A DNA stretch of 64,000 nt from Arthrobacter_N sp051262515 (GCF_051262515.1 NZ_JBIMER010000001.1:372001-436000), one strand, 5' to 3'; numbered from the stretch's first letter, positions 25,924 through 34,220 are shown. Notes: generated from the letters alone by a model not told the origin. Made by a program: numbers and translations.

Positions 25924-25968
25924 CCACGCAGAAGACCCGCACCAAAACGGTGCGGGTCTTCTGCGTGG
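25924..25968. terminator. bidirectional hairpin terminator between ppm and rbpA
   Basis: A perfect 20-base-pair inverted repeat (25924-25943 with 25949-25968) with a five-base loop (AAAAC) lies between two convergent genes. It has no U-run, so it is an I-shaped hairpin of the kind common in high-GC actinobacteria. Confidence 0.85.
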
Positions 25969-26011
25969 AGTGCGTCCTCCGGCTGGGGGTGAAGCCTCAC
26001 GGGTCCGGCGG

Positions 26012-26356
26012 CTAGGAGACCTTTTCGCCACGCGCCACGCGCAGCTTGTCCAACCGGTCCTTCAGGATCTGCTCCAATTCGTCGACCGAACGTCGCTCCA
26101 GCAGCATGTCCCAGTGGGTGCGAACGGGCTTCTCGTTGGAGTCGACCGGCTTCTCACCGTCGACGAGCAGGGCTTCCTTGCCGGTTTTGGACACCCAGGT
26201 CGCCGGGATCTCGGCCTCGGAGGAGAACGTCACGAAGACCTGCTCGCCGTCCTCGCACCGGTACTCGACACGCTGGCGGGGCGCCGGCTCGACGCCCGCC
26301 TCCGTCTCCATGCTTTGTGCCCCAAGGCGCATTCCGCGCAGACTACGATCGCTCAT
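26012..26356 (-). CDS. rbpA: RNA polymerase-binding protein RbpA
   Basis: A 114-residue actinobacteria-specific transcription factor that binds RNA polymerase and group 1/2 sigma factors and stabilises the open complex. The N-terminal tail and core (SLRGMRLGAQSMETEAGV, VEYRCEDGEQVFVTFSSEAEIP) and the C-terminal sigma-interaction domain (KPVRTHWDMLLERRSVDELEQIL) are all present. Only one of the core Cys residues is visible, so no zinc site is expected. Two adjacent ATG codons exist; 26356 is preferred for its distance from GGGAG. A SigR-type promoter lies about 50 bases upstream. Confidence 0.95.
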   Translation of the reverse strand: MSDRSLRGMRLGAQSMETEAGVEPAPRQRVEYRCEDGEQVFVTFSSEAEIPATWVSKTGKEALLVDGEKPVDSNEKPVRTHWDMLLERRSVDELEQILKDRLDKLRVARGEKVS

Positions 26357-26406
26357 CATTTCTCCCTACTGCGTTACAACGGCTGACGGTAACGGCTTTG
26401 ATGTTC

Positions 26407-26432
26407 AACGTCACCGCCGGTGCAATGATTCC
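26407..26432 (-). promoter_or_regulatory. SigR/SigH-type promoter of rbpA
   Basis: On the minus strand GGAAT (26432-26428), exactly 18 bases, then GTT (26409-26407): a full match to the Streptomyces SigR consensus GGAAT-N18-GTT. It lies about 50 bases before the rbpA start. rbpA is a known SigR target in Streptomyces coelicolor, so thiol-oxidative stress likely induces rbpA here as well. Confidence 0.8.
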
Positions 26433-26509
26433 CGGCGGTACGGAAGTCTCGAAGAGTCAAGTATACGCGCCAAGACGGCGGGCACCGGAGCCCGCCGCCA
26501 TTGGTTTGC

Positions 26510-27436
26510 CTACGGCGTGCGGTGCGAACCGGCGTCGTCGTCCGATTCCGGACGCAGGTTGCCGAGAGCCCCGCCGATGCCTTTGAGGGCCTCGCCCACC
26601 TCGCTGGGGATGATCCACAGCTTGTTCGAGGAACCCTCGGCGAGCTTGGGTAGCGTCTGAAGGTATTGGTAGGCGAGCAGTTTTTGGTCCGGGTTCCCCT
26701 CGTGGATGGCACCGAAGACCTTGGCGATGGCCTGCGCCTCACCGTCGGCCCGGAGGATGGCGGCCTTCGCGTCGCCTTCTGCGGCGAGGATCGCCGCCTG
26801 GCGCTGTCCCTCGGCGGTGAGGATCTGCGACTGCTTCGTGCCTTCGGCCGTCAGGATGGCCGCGCGGCGGTCGCGCTCGGCGCGCATCTGCTTCTCCATC
26901 GAGTCCTGGATGGACAGCGGCGGATCGATCGCCTTCAGCTCGACGCGGGACACGCGGATGCCCCACTTGCCGGTCGCCTCGTCGAGGACGCCGCGCAGTT
27001 GACCATTGATCTGGTCGCGCGAGGTCAGCGCCTCCTCGAGATTCAGGCCACCGACGACGTTACGAAGGGTGGTCGTCGTCAGCTGTTCGACCGCCTGGAT
27101 GTAGTTGGCGATTTCGTACGTGGCGGCGCGCGGCTCGGTGATCTGGAAGTAGACCACGGTGTCGATCGAGACCACGAGGTTGTCCTCCGTGATCACTGGC
27201 TGCGGCGGAAAGCTCACCACGTTTTCCCGAAGGTCCAGAAGCGGCAGGAGGCGATCCACGAAGGGAATGAGGATGGTCAGCCCGGGCCCCAGCGTGCGCT
27301 GGTACTTCCCCAGACGCTCCACAATTCCGGCCCGCGCCTGCGGGACGATGCGCACCGAGCGCAAAAGGACGATCACGACGAAAACAGCCAGAACTATCAG
27401 GACGATTCCGACGCCGGATCCCGGCGAGTCAAACAT
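26510..27436 (-). CDS. SPFH/Band 7 domain membrane protein
   Basis: A 308-residue stomatin/prohibitin-like protein. One N-terminal membrane segment (about residues 8-26, VGIVLIVLAVFVVIVLL) is followed by the SPFH domain (VPQARAGIVERLGKYQRTLGPGLTILIPFVD), then a long Ala/Glu/Arg-rich coiled coil with repeats of ILTAEG/QRQAAILAAEG, and a short tail. Such proteins oligomerise into membrane scaffolds. The gene is followed upstream by an NfeD gene (27499-27966), the usual partner; the two form a conserved membrane-quality-control pair whose precise role is not settled. Confidence 0.93.
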   Translation of the reverse strand: MFDSPGSGVGIVLIVLAVFVVIVLLRSVRIVPQARAGIVERLGKYQRTLGPGLTILIPFVDRLLPLLDLRENVVSFPPQPVITEDNLVVSIDTVVYFQITEPRAATYEIANYIQAVEQLTTTTLRNVVGGLNLEEALTSRDQINGQLRGVLDEATGKWGIRVSRVELKAIDPPLSIQDSMEKQMRAERDRRAAILTAEGTKQSQILTAEGQRQAAILAAEGDAKAAILRADGEAQAIAKVFGAIHEGNPDQKLLAYQYLQTLPKLAEGSSNKLWIIPSEVGEALKGIGGALGNLRPESDDDAGSHRTP

Positions 27437-27498
27437 GTGTTCCCCCTTCGTTGCGCGCCACGTGGGCGCGGTGGCCGGAGCGTCCGGCCCTTGGTTCC

Positions 27499-27966
27499 CT
27501 ACTCGCCGGCGGGCTCGGGAGCCCGGGCGGTGATGTATGCGGTCGCACCCGAAATGCGCACGACGGTTCCATACACGCCCGGGTCCATCGGCGCGTCGTC
27601 GTCCGTGCGCGCGCTCCAGGTCTCGCCGCCGATCTTGGCGCGGCCGGCCATGCGGGACGTGGGTTCGAGCACGAGCGCGTCCTGTCCGAGGAGGCGGTCG
27701 ACGTTTGTCCGGTGGCTGGGCGGTCCCTTGCGCAGGTGCTTGAGCGCAATGGGACGCAGGAAGAAGACCATGGCCAGCGCAAGGACGCAGAAAACCAGCG
27801 CCTGCAGCCAAAAGGGACCCCCGGCCAGCGCCACGAACACGGCGCCGAGCGCGCCTCCGCTGAGCATGATGAAGTACAGGTCCAGCGACATCATTTCGAT
27901 GATGGCGAGGATCAGGAAGAGCGCCAGCCAGAAGACCCAGCCGTTGGTGACGATCCACTCGAACAT
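27499..27966 (-). CDS. NfeD family membrane protein
   Basis: A 155-residue protein with an N-terminal membrane region of about three to four segments (WIVTNGWVFWLALFLILAIIEMM, DLYFIMLSGGALGAVFVALA, LQALVFCVLALAMVFFL) and a C-terminal OB fold (LLGQDALVLEPTSRMAGRAKIGGETWSART). This is the short NfeD1b form without the ClpP-like protease domain. It lies 62 bases upstream of the SPFH gene and downstream of the rRNA methyltransferase gene, all on the minus strand. NfeD OB domains are thought to contact SPFH partners. Confidence 0.92.
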   Translation of the reverse strand: MFEWIVTNGWVFWLALFLILAIIEMMSLDLYFIMLSGGALGAVFVALAGGPFWLQALVFCVLALAMVFFLRPIALKHLRKGPPSHRTNVDRLLGQDALVLEPTSRMAGRAKIGGETWSARTDDDAPMDPGVYGTVVRISGATAYITARAPEPAGE

Positions 27967-28077
27967 TGGTCCACCGGGTTTCACTGTGGAGGGCCCGGGT
28001 GGCCCTCGGTACCTACCATCTTGCCCGATGGCGCCGCCGGGGTTCGTCACCCCGGAGGCGTATGTTGGCCGGCCGGG

Positions 28078-28944
28078 TCAGCGGCGGCGGAAAACCTGGA
28101 CGCGGAACGCGGCGGTGACCGTCTCGGGCAACATGCCGCCGGAGAGCCTCTCGCGCAGTCCGGCCCCGTCCAGATGGTGACCGGCGGGGCCCATCAGCGC
28201 GAGGCGAAGGGCGTCTTCCGCTCCCAGCCGCATCGCAAAGCTCAGCGGCGTCGTTTTCAGGTGGTCGAATCCGTCCCCGAGCCTGGCCGACACGGATTCC
28301 TCCTTCCCGCCGGCAATGGCCAACAGGCCGAGATGTTCGGCCGCCTCGGCCAGGTGCTGGGGCAGGGGCGTGACGACGACGGCGATCCCACCGGGGGCGA
28401 GGACCCTGCGGTACTCGGCGCCGTTGCGCGGGGCGAACACGTTCAGCAGGATGTCGACCGACGCGTCCGCGAGTGGGAGGGGGCGCCACAGATCCCAGAC
28501 GAGGGCGGTGGTGTCCTGGAGTCTGGCGGCTCGGCGCATGGCATACCGGGAGATGTCCATGGCGACGGCGGTGGGCCGGGTTCCCGCGGCGCGGACGGCC
28601 GCCAGCGCCGCGGCCAGGTAGTAGCCGGTGCCTGCCCCGGCGTCGAGGATCATTGCGTGTTCGCGGCCGCGGGTCGCCTCGACCACCATGCCGGCGACGG
28701 CCTGGGCGAGCGCAGAATAATGTCCGGCCGCCAGGAAATCCGTCCGGGCCTGGACCATGGCGGCGGTGTCCTCGCGGAACGCGGTTCCCTTGCCGGTCAG
28801 GAGGTTGTAGTAACCCTGCTTGGCGGCATCGTAACGGTGGCCTGCGGCGCAGACCAGAGGCCGGTTGTTCTCGGCCACGAGGCACAACGCCCGCGCGCAG
28901 ACCGGACAGCGCAACGCGAGCGTGAGGTGTTGGGGGGAGCTCAC
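28078..28944 (-). CDS. 23S rRNA (guanine-N1)-methyltransferase, RlmA/TlrB type
   Basis: A 288-residue SAM-dependent enzyme that methylates a guanine in hairpin 35 of 23S rRNA (G745 in RlmA(I), G748 in TlrB-like RlmA(II), which contributes to tylosin resistance). The N-terminal zinc finger is CPVCARAL then CAAGH; next comes KQGYYNLLTGKG, typical of RlmA; the SAM motif is ILDAGAGTGYYLA; the late motif is NVFAPRNGAEYRRVLAPGG. Which of the two guanines is modified cannot be decided; Gram-positive members are usually of the G748 type. The start is a GTG. It is divergent from the S9 peptidase, 40 bases away. Confidence 0.9.
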   Translation of the reverse strand: MSSPQHLTLALRCPVCARALCLVAENNRPLVCAAGHRYDAAKQGYYNLLTGKGTAFREDTAAMVQARTDFLAAGHYSALAQAVAGMVVEATRGREHAMILDAGAGTGYYLAAALAAVRAAGTRPTAVAMDISRYAMRRAARLQDTTALVWDLWRPLPLADASVDILLNVFAPRNGAEYRRVLAPGGIAVVVTPLPQHLAEAAEHLGLLAIAGGKEESVSARLGDGFDHLKTTPLSFAMRLGAEDALRLALMGPAGHHLDGAGLRERLSGGMLPETVTAAFRVQVFRRR

Positions 28945-28984
28945 GGTTATTTCTTTCAGTAACTCTTTCAGATATGATCGCGCT

Positions 28985-31114
28985 GTGAAACCGACTCAGC
29001 TCGATCTGATGACCACTCTATCCGCGCCCTCGATCAGTCCCGACGGGCGCCGTGCGGTGGTCTCCGCTTCGCGGCCAAGCTTCGAGGCGGACGCCCCGGT
29101 GGGCCAGCTGTGGATGGTGGACCTGGTGGAAGGCACGTGGCGCCGGTTCACCCGTGGGCAATCGGACGCGGCGCCTGGGTTCTCGCCCGACGGCCGGATC
29201 GTCGCCTTCCTGCGTCCGGACGGCAAGGGCCGTCCGCAGTTGGCGGTCGTCGACGCCGGGGGAGGGGAGCCACGCATTGTCACGGACAGGCCCTTGGGGG
29301 TGTCCGCGTTCGCGTTTTCCCCCGATTCCGCGCGCCTGGCGTTCGTCAGCCGCACTCCGGAGGAGGGCCGATACGGAACGCTCGACGGCGTGGGCGCAGG
29401 TGCGGAGGACCCGCGGCGCATCACCGGGTTCAAGTACCGCGCCAACGGTCCGGGATTCATCCGGGACAAGGTGCAGGGCATCCACGTCATCGACGTCCCA
29501 GCGCTCGACGATGAACCCTTCTTCGAGCCGGTGGGCCGCGCGGCGAAGTCGCTGGCCGACTCCGCTCAGCGCGGTGACGAATCCGGGCGCAGGGACTCGG
29601 ATGCCGCGGGTCCGGCGGCCAAGGGCATGCCGGCCCCGCGGCTCGTGACGCCCGCGGACCGCGACGCCTCCGATCCCGCCTTCTCCCCGGACGGGCGGCA
29701 CCTCTACTTCACGGCGGCGCTGCACGCGGGGGCCGACCGCGATCTGCGTTCCATGGTGCACCGTGTCGCCGTCGACCGGGAGGGCGCCGTACCGGAGCCC
29801 GTGGCGGGGTCGTCGACGTCGACCCGTTCGTTCGCCGGTCCGGTGTTTTCCCGCGACGGCGCCACGCTGTTCCTGCTGGGGCAGGATCTTGGCCGCGACG
29901 GCACGGACTTCGTCGCCCGGAACACCGGGGTCTTTGCCCTCGACGCCGATCTCCTTGGCCGGGACCACGCCTCAGAGCCGAGGCTGCTGACCGATCTGAC
30001 GGACGCGGACTACACCGGCGCGAGCTCTACGCTCGCGCCTCACGGGACCGGATCCGTCTTGGCGCTCGCACAAGTGCGGGGGAGCGTGGAGCTCCATTGC
30101 CTCGACGCCCACGGCGGCGCCCTCGTGCTCGCCTCCGGGCCGCTGGAGGTCGGCGGAGCCGCCGAAGCCGACGGCACGGTGGTTTCCTCCTATGCCACGC
30201 CGGCGACGCCGGGCGAGGTGGGCGTCGTCCGGGGTGGGTCGATCCACCGGATCACCGACTTCGCGGCCGGGCTCCGCGAACACACGCGCATCGCCGAGCC
30301 CCGGGAACTCGTCGTCGACCCGGCCGACGGCTATCCCGTGCACGGCTGGGTGTTCCTGCCGCGGGGCGAGGGCCCGCATCCGGTCTTGCTGAACATCCAC
30401 GGCGGACCCTACGCGCAATACGGGTGGTCGTACTTCGATGAGGCGCAGGTCTACGTGGAAGCGGGCTACGCCGTCGTTCAGTGCAATCCGCGCGGGAGCG
30501 CGAGCTATGGACGGGAGCACGGCCTGGCGATCAAGGGCGCGATGGGAACCGTGGACCTTCGGGACGTCCTGGCCTTCCTCGACGGCGCCGTCGATACCGA
30601 ACCGTCACTCGACGGGGGGCGTGTCGGCGTGCTCGGGGGTTCGTATGGGGGATACCTGACCGCCTGGACCATCGCGAACGACCATCGGTTCAAGGCCGCC
30701 GTCGTGGAGCGTGCCTACCTGGACCCGCTGAGCTTCGTCGGGTCCTCAGACATCGGCTGGTTCTTCAGCGAGGCGTACACGGGAACGGACCCGGCTCACG
30801 TGCTCACGCAGAGTCCGATGGCCAGGGTGGGCGACGTGCGGACACCCACGCTGGTCCTGCACTCCGAGGAGGACTACCGGTGCCCGCTGGAGCAGGCGCA
30901 GCGGTACTACGTGGAACTCCTGCGCCACGGGGTGGAGGCGGAATTCCTGTTGTTCCCGGGGGAGAACCACGAGCTGTCGCGGGGCGGCACGCCGTGGCAC
31001 CGGCGCCAGCGCTTCGAGGCCATCCTCGAGTGGTTCGCCCGGTACCTCCCGGTGGAAGGGCCGAGACCGGCAGCCCACGCCGGATCGGTCCCGCAGACCG
31101 CCCGGGCGCGCTGA
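28985..31114 (+). CDS. S9 family prolyl oligopeptidase
   Basis: A 709-residue serine peptidase. The N-terminal half is a beta-propeller with TolB/WD40-like repeats (SISPDGRRAVV, GFSPDGRIVAF, AFSPDSARLAF, FSPDGRHLYF) and the C-terminal 260 residues are an alpha/beta hydrolase, with the catalytic Ser in LGGSYGGYLTAW, Asp in HSEEDYRCP and His in GENHELSRGG. This is the acylaminoacyl-peptidase-like group. No signal peptide, so cytoplasmic. There is no RBS; TATGAT at 28973-28978 ends six bases before the GTG, indicating a leaderless transcript. Two direct copies of TCTTTCAG, twelve bases apart, lie at 28952-28971 in the promoter. Confidence 0.92.
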   Translation: MKPTQLDLMTTLSAPSISPDGRRAVVSASRPSFEADAPVGQLWMVDLVEGTWRRFTRGQSDAAPGFSPDGRIVAFLRPDGKGRPQLAVVDAGGGEPRIVTDRPLGVSAFAFSPDSARLAFVSRTPEEGRYGTLDGVGAGAEDPRRITGFKYRANGPGFIRDKVQGIHVIDVPALDDEPFFEPVGRAAKSLADSAQRGDESGRRDSDAAGPAAKGMPAPRLVTPADRDASDPAFSPDGRHLYFTAALHAGADRDLRSMVHRVAVDREGAVPEPVAGSSTSTRSFAGPVFSRDGATLFLLGQDLGRDGTDFVARNTGVFALDADLLGRDHASEPRLLTDLTDADYTGASSTLAPHGTGSVLALAQVRGSVELHCLDAHGGALVLASGPLEVGGAAEADGTVVSSYATPATPGEVGVVRGGSIHRITDFAAGLREHTRIAEPRELVVDPADGYPVHGWVFLPRGEGPHPVLLNIHGGPYAQYGWSYFDEAQVYVEAGYAVVQCNPRGSASYGREHGLAIKGAMGTVDLRDVLAFLDGAVDTEPSLDGGRVGVLGGSYGGYLTAWTIANDHRFKAAVVERAYLDPLSFVGSSDIGWFFSEAYTGTDPAHVLTQSPMARVGDVRTPTLVLHSEEDYRCPLEQAQRYYVELLRHGVEAEFLLFPGENHELSRGGTPWHRRQRFEAILEWFARYLPVEGPRPAAHAGSVPQTARAR

Positions 31115-31134
31115 GGTCGAAAGCCCCGCCGGTC

Positions 31135-31803
31135 TCAGAAGCCCAGCGCTGCCCGAGCATTGGCGATGCCCGGCTCGGCCCACCGTTCGAGGTATTCGGC
31201 GGTGCTGGCAAGGCTCCGCGTCTCGGCACGATCGATGTACACGATCCCGTCCAAATGGTCGGTCTCGTGCTGGAAGATCCGTGCCGGCCAGCCGGCGAGT
31301 TCGCGCACGACGGCGGCGCCGGCGTCGTCCGTGTATGCCGCCTCGACGACGGCGGGACGCGCGACGACTCCCTGGTATCCGTTGAACGATAGGCACCCCT
31401 CGTAGAACGCGGCGGTGCGCGGGCCGCGCGGCGCGTAGGACGGGTTGATGGCCGCGAAGTACTCCAGCGGCGTTCGATCGCGTTCGACGCCGACTTCCGG
31501 GTCCACCGGGTACCGGTCCTCCAGCACCGCGATCCGCAGGGGGACTCCGATTTGCGGGGCCGCGAGGCCGACGCCCGGTGCGTCGTGCATCGTCGCGCGC
31601 ATCGTCGCGAGGAACGAACGGAGCAGGTCGTCGTCGAGCTGCCCTTCGAAGGCGAACCCAGGCATCCGAAGCACGGGGTGGCCCAGCTGCGCAATCGCGG
31701 GCAACGTACCGGACCGGTGGGCCTCGATGATGTTGTGGACCATCTCCGCGATCCGTCCCGCCGGGTAGTCGGAGGCGTGCGCGGGTGGCAAAGTTTCGCT
31801 CAT
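31135..31803 (-). CDS. def: peptide deformylase
   Basis: A 222-residue metalloenzyme that removes the formyl group from nascent proteins. All three motifs are present: GVGLAAPQIG, EGCLSF (metal-ligand Cys) and HETDHLDG (two His ligands and the catalytic Glu). It is longer than minimal deformylases because of a 45-residue N-terminal extension (MVHNIIEAHRSGTLPAI). It converges on the S9 peptidase gene, with 20 bases between stops. Most actinobacteria carry two deformylases; whether this is the main one cannot be judged. Confidence 0.95.
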   Translation of the reverse strand: MSETLPPAHASDYPAGRIAEMVHNIIEAHRSGTLPAIAQLGHPVLRMPGFAFEGQLDDDLLRSFLATMRATMHDAPGVGLAAPQIGVPLRIAVLEDRYPVDPEVGVERDRTPLEYFAAINPSYAPRGPRTAAFYEGCLSFNGYQGVVARPAVVEAAYTDDAGAAVVRELAGWPARIFQHETDHLDGIVYIDRAETRSLASTAEYLERWAEPGIANARAALGF

Positions 31804-31856
31804 GCCTTAAGCGTGGCACAGGGAAACCGGTCCGGGGCGCCCAACTCCGGCGGGAG

Positions 31857-32123
31857 GAACCCGGATGGGTGATGATCGGTCCACCTGACGGCGGAGTCGG
31901 GCTGTCGTTCCAAGCCGAGCCGGGCCATGTGCCGCCAGCGTGGCCGTCCAGGGCGGGGGAGCAGCAGATGCAGGCGCACCTGGACCTGCTGGTCGATGGC
32001 CTCCTTGCCGCCGGCGCGCGCGCCGAGCGCCTGGGTGCCGGGGTGGCGTCGGTCCAGCCGCAGCGGGACGTCAGGGTGTATCTGGATCCGGCGGGCCATC
32101 CGTTTTGCCTGTTCGAAGGCTGA
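31857..32123 (+). pseudogene. 5'-truncated VOC/glyoxalase-like gene
   Basis: This frame encodes only the last 85-90 residues of a Glyoxalase_6-type VOC protein: WVMIGPPDGGVGLSFQAEPGHVPPAWPS, then MQAHLDLLVDGLLAAGA and the terminal strand RVYLDPAGHPFCLFEG. Complete members are about 115-130 residues; the N-terminal beta-alpha-beta unit is missing, and the upstream sequence belongs to the def promoter region. GGGAGGAA lies before a GTG at 31869, so a shortened product could still be made, but half a VOC fold could not form the normal metal site alone. The end of the gene is intact. Confidence 0.72.
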
Positions 32124-32492
32124 GAGAACCCGCCGTAGCCCAAATAAGACGCCCCGCTGGCCGCCAAGTGGTTCTAGTTATGTCAACGAGGTTATCTCGG
32201 TCGTTCGCGGCCGCGCCATCGCGGGGACCTCGGTTTGCCCCTGGATTGGTCGGGCGTCGGTGAGGCGAATGTCCGGCGTGACAAATCCGGGCGATGGAAC
32301 GCCAGAAATGATTGCGGTCGCGCTGATTGGCTGGCTGGTTGGCCGGCTGATGTTCGAGATAGTTGGTCCGGCCTTCTGTCCAGCGTATTCGGCGTAGGCG
32401 TCGTTGCCTGAAGCCAATTGGCCTGTCCAGGCGCTTCCGGGGCCATCCAATCCCTTCCGACGTCACTGATTCAAACGCCGATAATGTACATT
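32124..32492. other. intergenic region without a recognisable gene
   Basis: About 370 bases with lower GC and weaker codon bias than its neighbours. Short open frames on both strands (about 90 codons on the minus strand at 32178-32450, about 30 hydrophobic codons on the plus strand ending at 32398) lack RBS, family similarity and consistent codon use. The right end carries the perfect palindrome ATAATGTACATTAT (32481-32494). It may be a decayed gene remnant, given the truncated gene just upstream. Confidence 0.5.
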
Positions 32493-32494
32493 AT
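32481..32494. promoter_or_regulatory. perfect 14-base palindrome, possible operator
   Basis: ATAATGTACATTAT reads the same on both strands and is AT-rich in a high-GC background. It lies 106 bases before the VOC gene at 32600. It resembles a regulator-binding site, but no regulator gene is adjacent. Confidence 0.45.
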
Positions 32495-32599
32495 GTCAAG
32501 TAGTGCGGATGCGGACGCCCAACAGACAGCGAGCAGGCCGGCCGAATCGGATGACGTGTTCCCGGGACGCGTGCCCGTGGCCGATGTTAGCGTATCCGC

Positions 32600-33007
32600 A
32601 TGACAGCCCCCATGCTCTACGTCAACTTCCCCGGCAACGCCCGCGAGGCGCTCGGATTCTACTCCGACGTGTTCGGCGGCGACCTCGTCCTGCACACCAA
32701 CGCGGACTTCGGAAACAGCTCCGGCTCACCGGACGCGATCGCGCACGGAGTCCTCGACGGCGTCGTACCGCTGGCCGGGTCCGACGGGGCGGAAGACGGG
32801 ACGAGCGTTCGGCTGGAGCGCGCGATGATGTCGCTGCTCGGCACGGCCGATCCGGCGACCCTCCACGAGTGGTTCGACAAGCTGGCCGTCGGAGGAACGG
32901 TTCTCGATCCCCTGGCCGCGAAGCCGTGGGGCGCGGCCGACGGCCAAGTCGTCGACCGGCACGGGCTTCACTGGCTGATCGGATACGAGCCGACGACCTC
33001 GGACTAG
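32600..33007 (+). CDS. VOC family protein (PhnB/glyoxalase-like)
   Basis: A 135-residue protein of the PhnB-like VOC group. It opens with MLYVNFPGNAREALGFYSDVFGGDLVLHT, the usual strand-helix pattern of this group, and ends VVDRHGLHWLIGYEP, with two beta-alpha-beta units. The function is uncertain; members include dioxygenase-like, resistance and isomerase-like proteins. No RBS precedes the ATG; TAGCGT at 32588-32593 ends six bases upstream, so the message is probably leaderless. A 36-codon frame (32493-32603) ends with its TGA overlapping this ATG. Confidence 0.85.
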   Translation: MTAPMLYVNFPGNAREALGFYSDVFGGDLVLHTNADFGNSSGSPDAIAHGVLDGVVPLAGSDGAEDGTSVRLERAMMSLLGTADPATLHEWFDKLAVGGTVLDPLAAKPWGAADGQVVDRHGLHWLIGYEPTTSD

Positions 33008-33062
33008 ATGCCACCTGTCCCCCGCTGATCGACAGTCAGGTCAAGACCCGTCGGGTTCCGGC

Positions 33063-33617
33063 TCAGCCCCGAACCATGAAGCCTATGCCCGTGCATGCGC
33101 ACGCCCAGAGGACGCTGGAGAACGTGCCCAGGATGAAGCGCTCCGCTGCGCCGTCCTTTCCGAGTTCGGAATACCGCCCCAGGCCCTTGACCGCAAGGAC
33201 CACCGCCAGCCCTTCCGGCCAGGAGGCCCATAGTGTGGCGGCGATCGCAACGCGTTCAAGGATCCCGATCCAGGCCCCGCCCTGCAGGACCGGCGGATGG
33301 ACGTACGTCGACTGCCCCTCGGTGACCGCGGGAGGATCCTCGCGCTCCGCCAGGCGAAGAATGGCTACCGTGACGGGCCCCCCGCCCAAGGCAGCCGCGG
33401 CGACGGAGAAAACCACCGCGACGGGCAGGGGGACCGGCTCGAGCGCACCAGCGGAACTCGCCGCCGATGCCACCAGCGCCGCCAACCCGATCAGCAAGAC
33501 CTGGGACAAGGCCGTGGCGGAGAGCAACTTGTCCGAGCGGCCCCGGAAGCGCCTGAAGTACTGCGGCACTCCCCCGGCGGCCGCCACGACGGAGAGCACG
33601 ATGGCGATGACACCCAT
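33063..33617 (-). CDS. multi-pass membrane protein of unknown function
   Basis: A 184-residue protein with about five hydrophobic segments (around residues 2-18, 38-55, 62-85, 117-140 and 160-180). The first loop is basic (QYFRRFRGRSDK). No known domain is recognised. Its ATG follows the stop codon of the SatD-like gene without a gap, so the two are translated together. Similar small membrane proteins follow satD-like genes in other actinobacteria; this is recollection of a pattern, not a search result. It may be the effector controlled by its upstream partner. Confidence 0.72.
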   Translation of the reverse strand: MGVIAIVLSVVAAAGGVPQYFRRFRGRSDKLLSATALSQVLLIGLAALVASAASSAGALEPVPLPVAVVFSVAAAALGGGPVTVAILRLAEREDPPAVTEGQSTYVHPPVLQGGAWIGILERVAIAATLWASWPEGLAVVLAVKGLGRYSELGKDGAAERFILGTFSSVLWACACTGIGFMVRG

Positions 33618-34217
33618 TTACCGTTCCCCGCCCACTCGCCGCGAATACGTGTGAAGCGCCTGTCCGGCGTGCGTGGCCAGGTTCCGCGCCTGGTGCCAGA
33701 GGCCCGAAGACAGTCGGCTTGAGACCGCCTGCTGCGTGATTCCCAACCGGGCGGCCGCCTCCTTCTGAGACAGCCCGGAGGAGACCATTGCGCCCGCCTT
33801 CTCCGACGCCTCGCTGCGCCGGCGATCCACCTCGGCCACGAGCTGCAGCTCCGCCTCGATCCTGGCCGCCTCCTCCCCCGCCCCGGAGACCGCGATCGAA
33901 GCCGGCGAGTTCTTGGCCCGCTCCACCGCATCGCGGGCCATCTCGAAGGCCTCGCCGGCACCGGCCCGGGTCTGCATCGGCAGGGGTTCCTTGACGACGC
34001 CGACGCCGATGCCCACGCTCCACTGCGACGTCCGTGCGACGTCGAGCGCAAGGGCGGCCGCGTCGTGGCCGTCCTCGAGCACGCCCTGCAGTTCGTCCCC
34101 GGCCGTGCGTTCGAAGGGACGCAGGGCGCGATACTCGGCGTTAAGCCGCTCGACAAGGGCATCGACGTGGTCCGGCCGCTTCCGCGAGGCCCGTTGGTCG
34201 ATGGTCACAACAATCAT
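33618..34217 (-). CDS. SatD family protein with C-terminal helix-turn-helix
   Basis: A 199-residue protein. The N-terminal part (residues 1-115; MIVVTIDQRAS, RTAGDELQGVL, WSVGIGVGVV) resembles the SatD family, whose biochemical role is unknown. Residues 149-171 form a helix-turn-helix like sigma region 4 (GLSQKEAAARLGITQQAVSSRL), so the protein probably binds DNA. It starts a two-gene unit with the membrane protein. No RBS is present; TTGTAA, 17 bases, TAGCCT lead to the ATG six bases later, a leaderless promoter. Two tandem inverted repeats cover the -10 and the -35, suggesting self-repression. Confidence 0.8.
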   Translation of the reverse strand: MIVVTIDQRASRKRPDHVDALVERLNAEYRALRPFERTAGDELQGVLEDGHDAAALALDVARTSQWSVGIGVGVVKEPLPMQTRAGAGEAFEMARDAVERAKNSPASIAVSGAGEEAARIEAELQLVAEVDRRRSEASEKAGAMVSSGLSQKEAAARLGITQQAVSSRLSSGLWHQARNLATHAGQALHTYSRRVGGER

Positions 34218-34220
34218 GCA

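Noticed and set aside
32312..32398. short hydrophobic peptide (IGWLVGRLMFEIVG), possible toxin
   Set aside because: No RBS, antitoxin RNA or regulator was found; small hydrophobic frames arise by chance.
32178..32450. 90-codon minus-strand frame in the gap before the VOC gene
   Set aside because: No RBS, no similarity, and no third-position GC bias like that of real neighbours.
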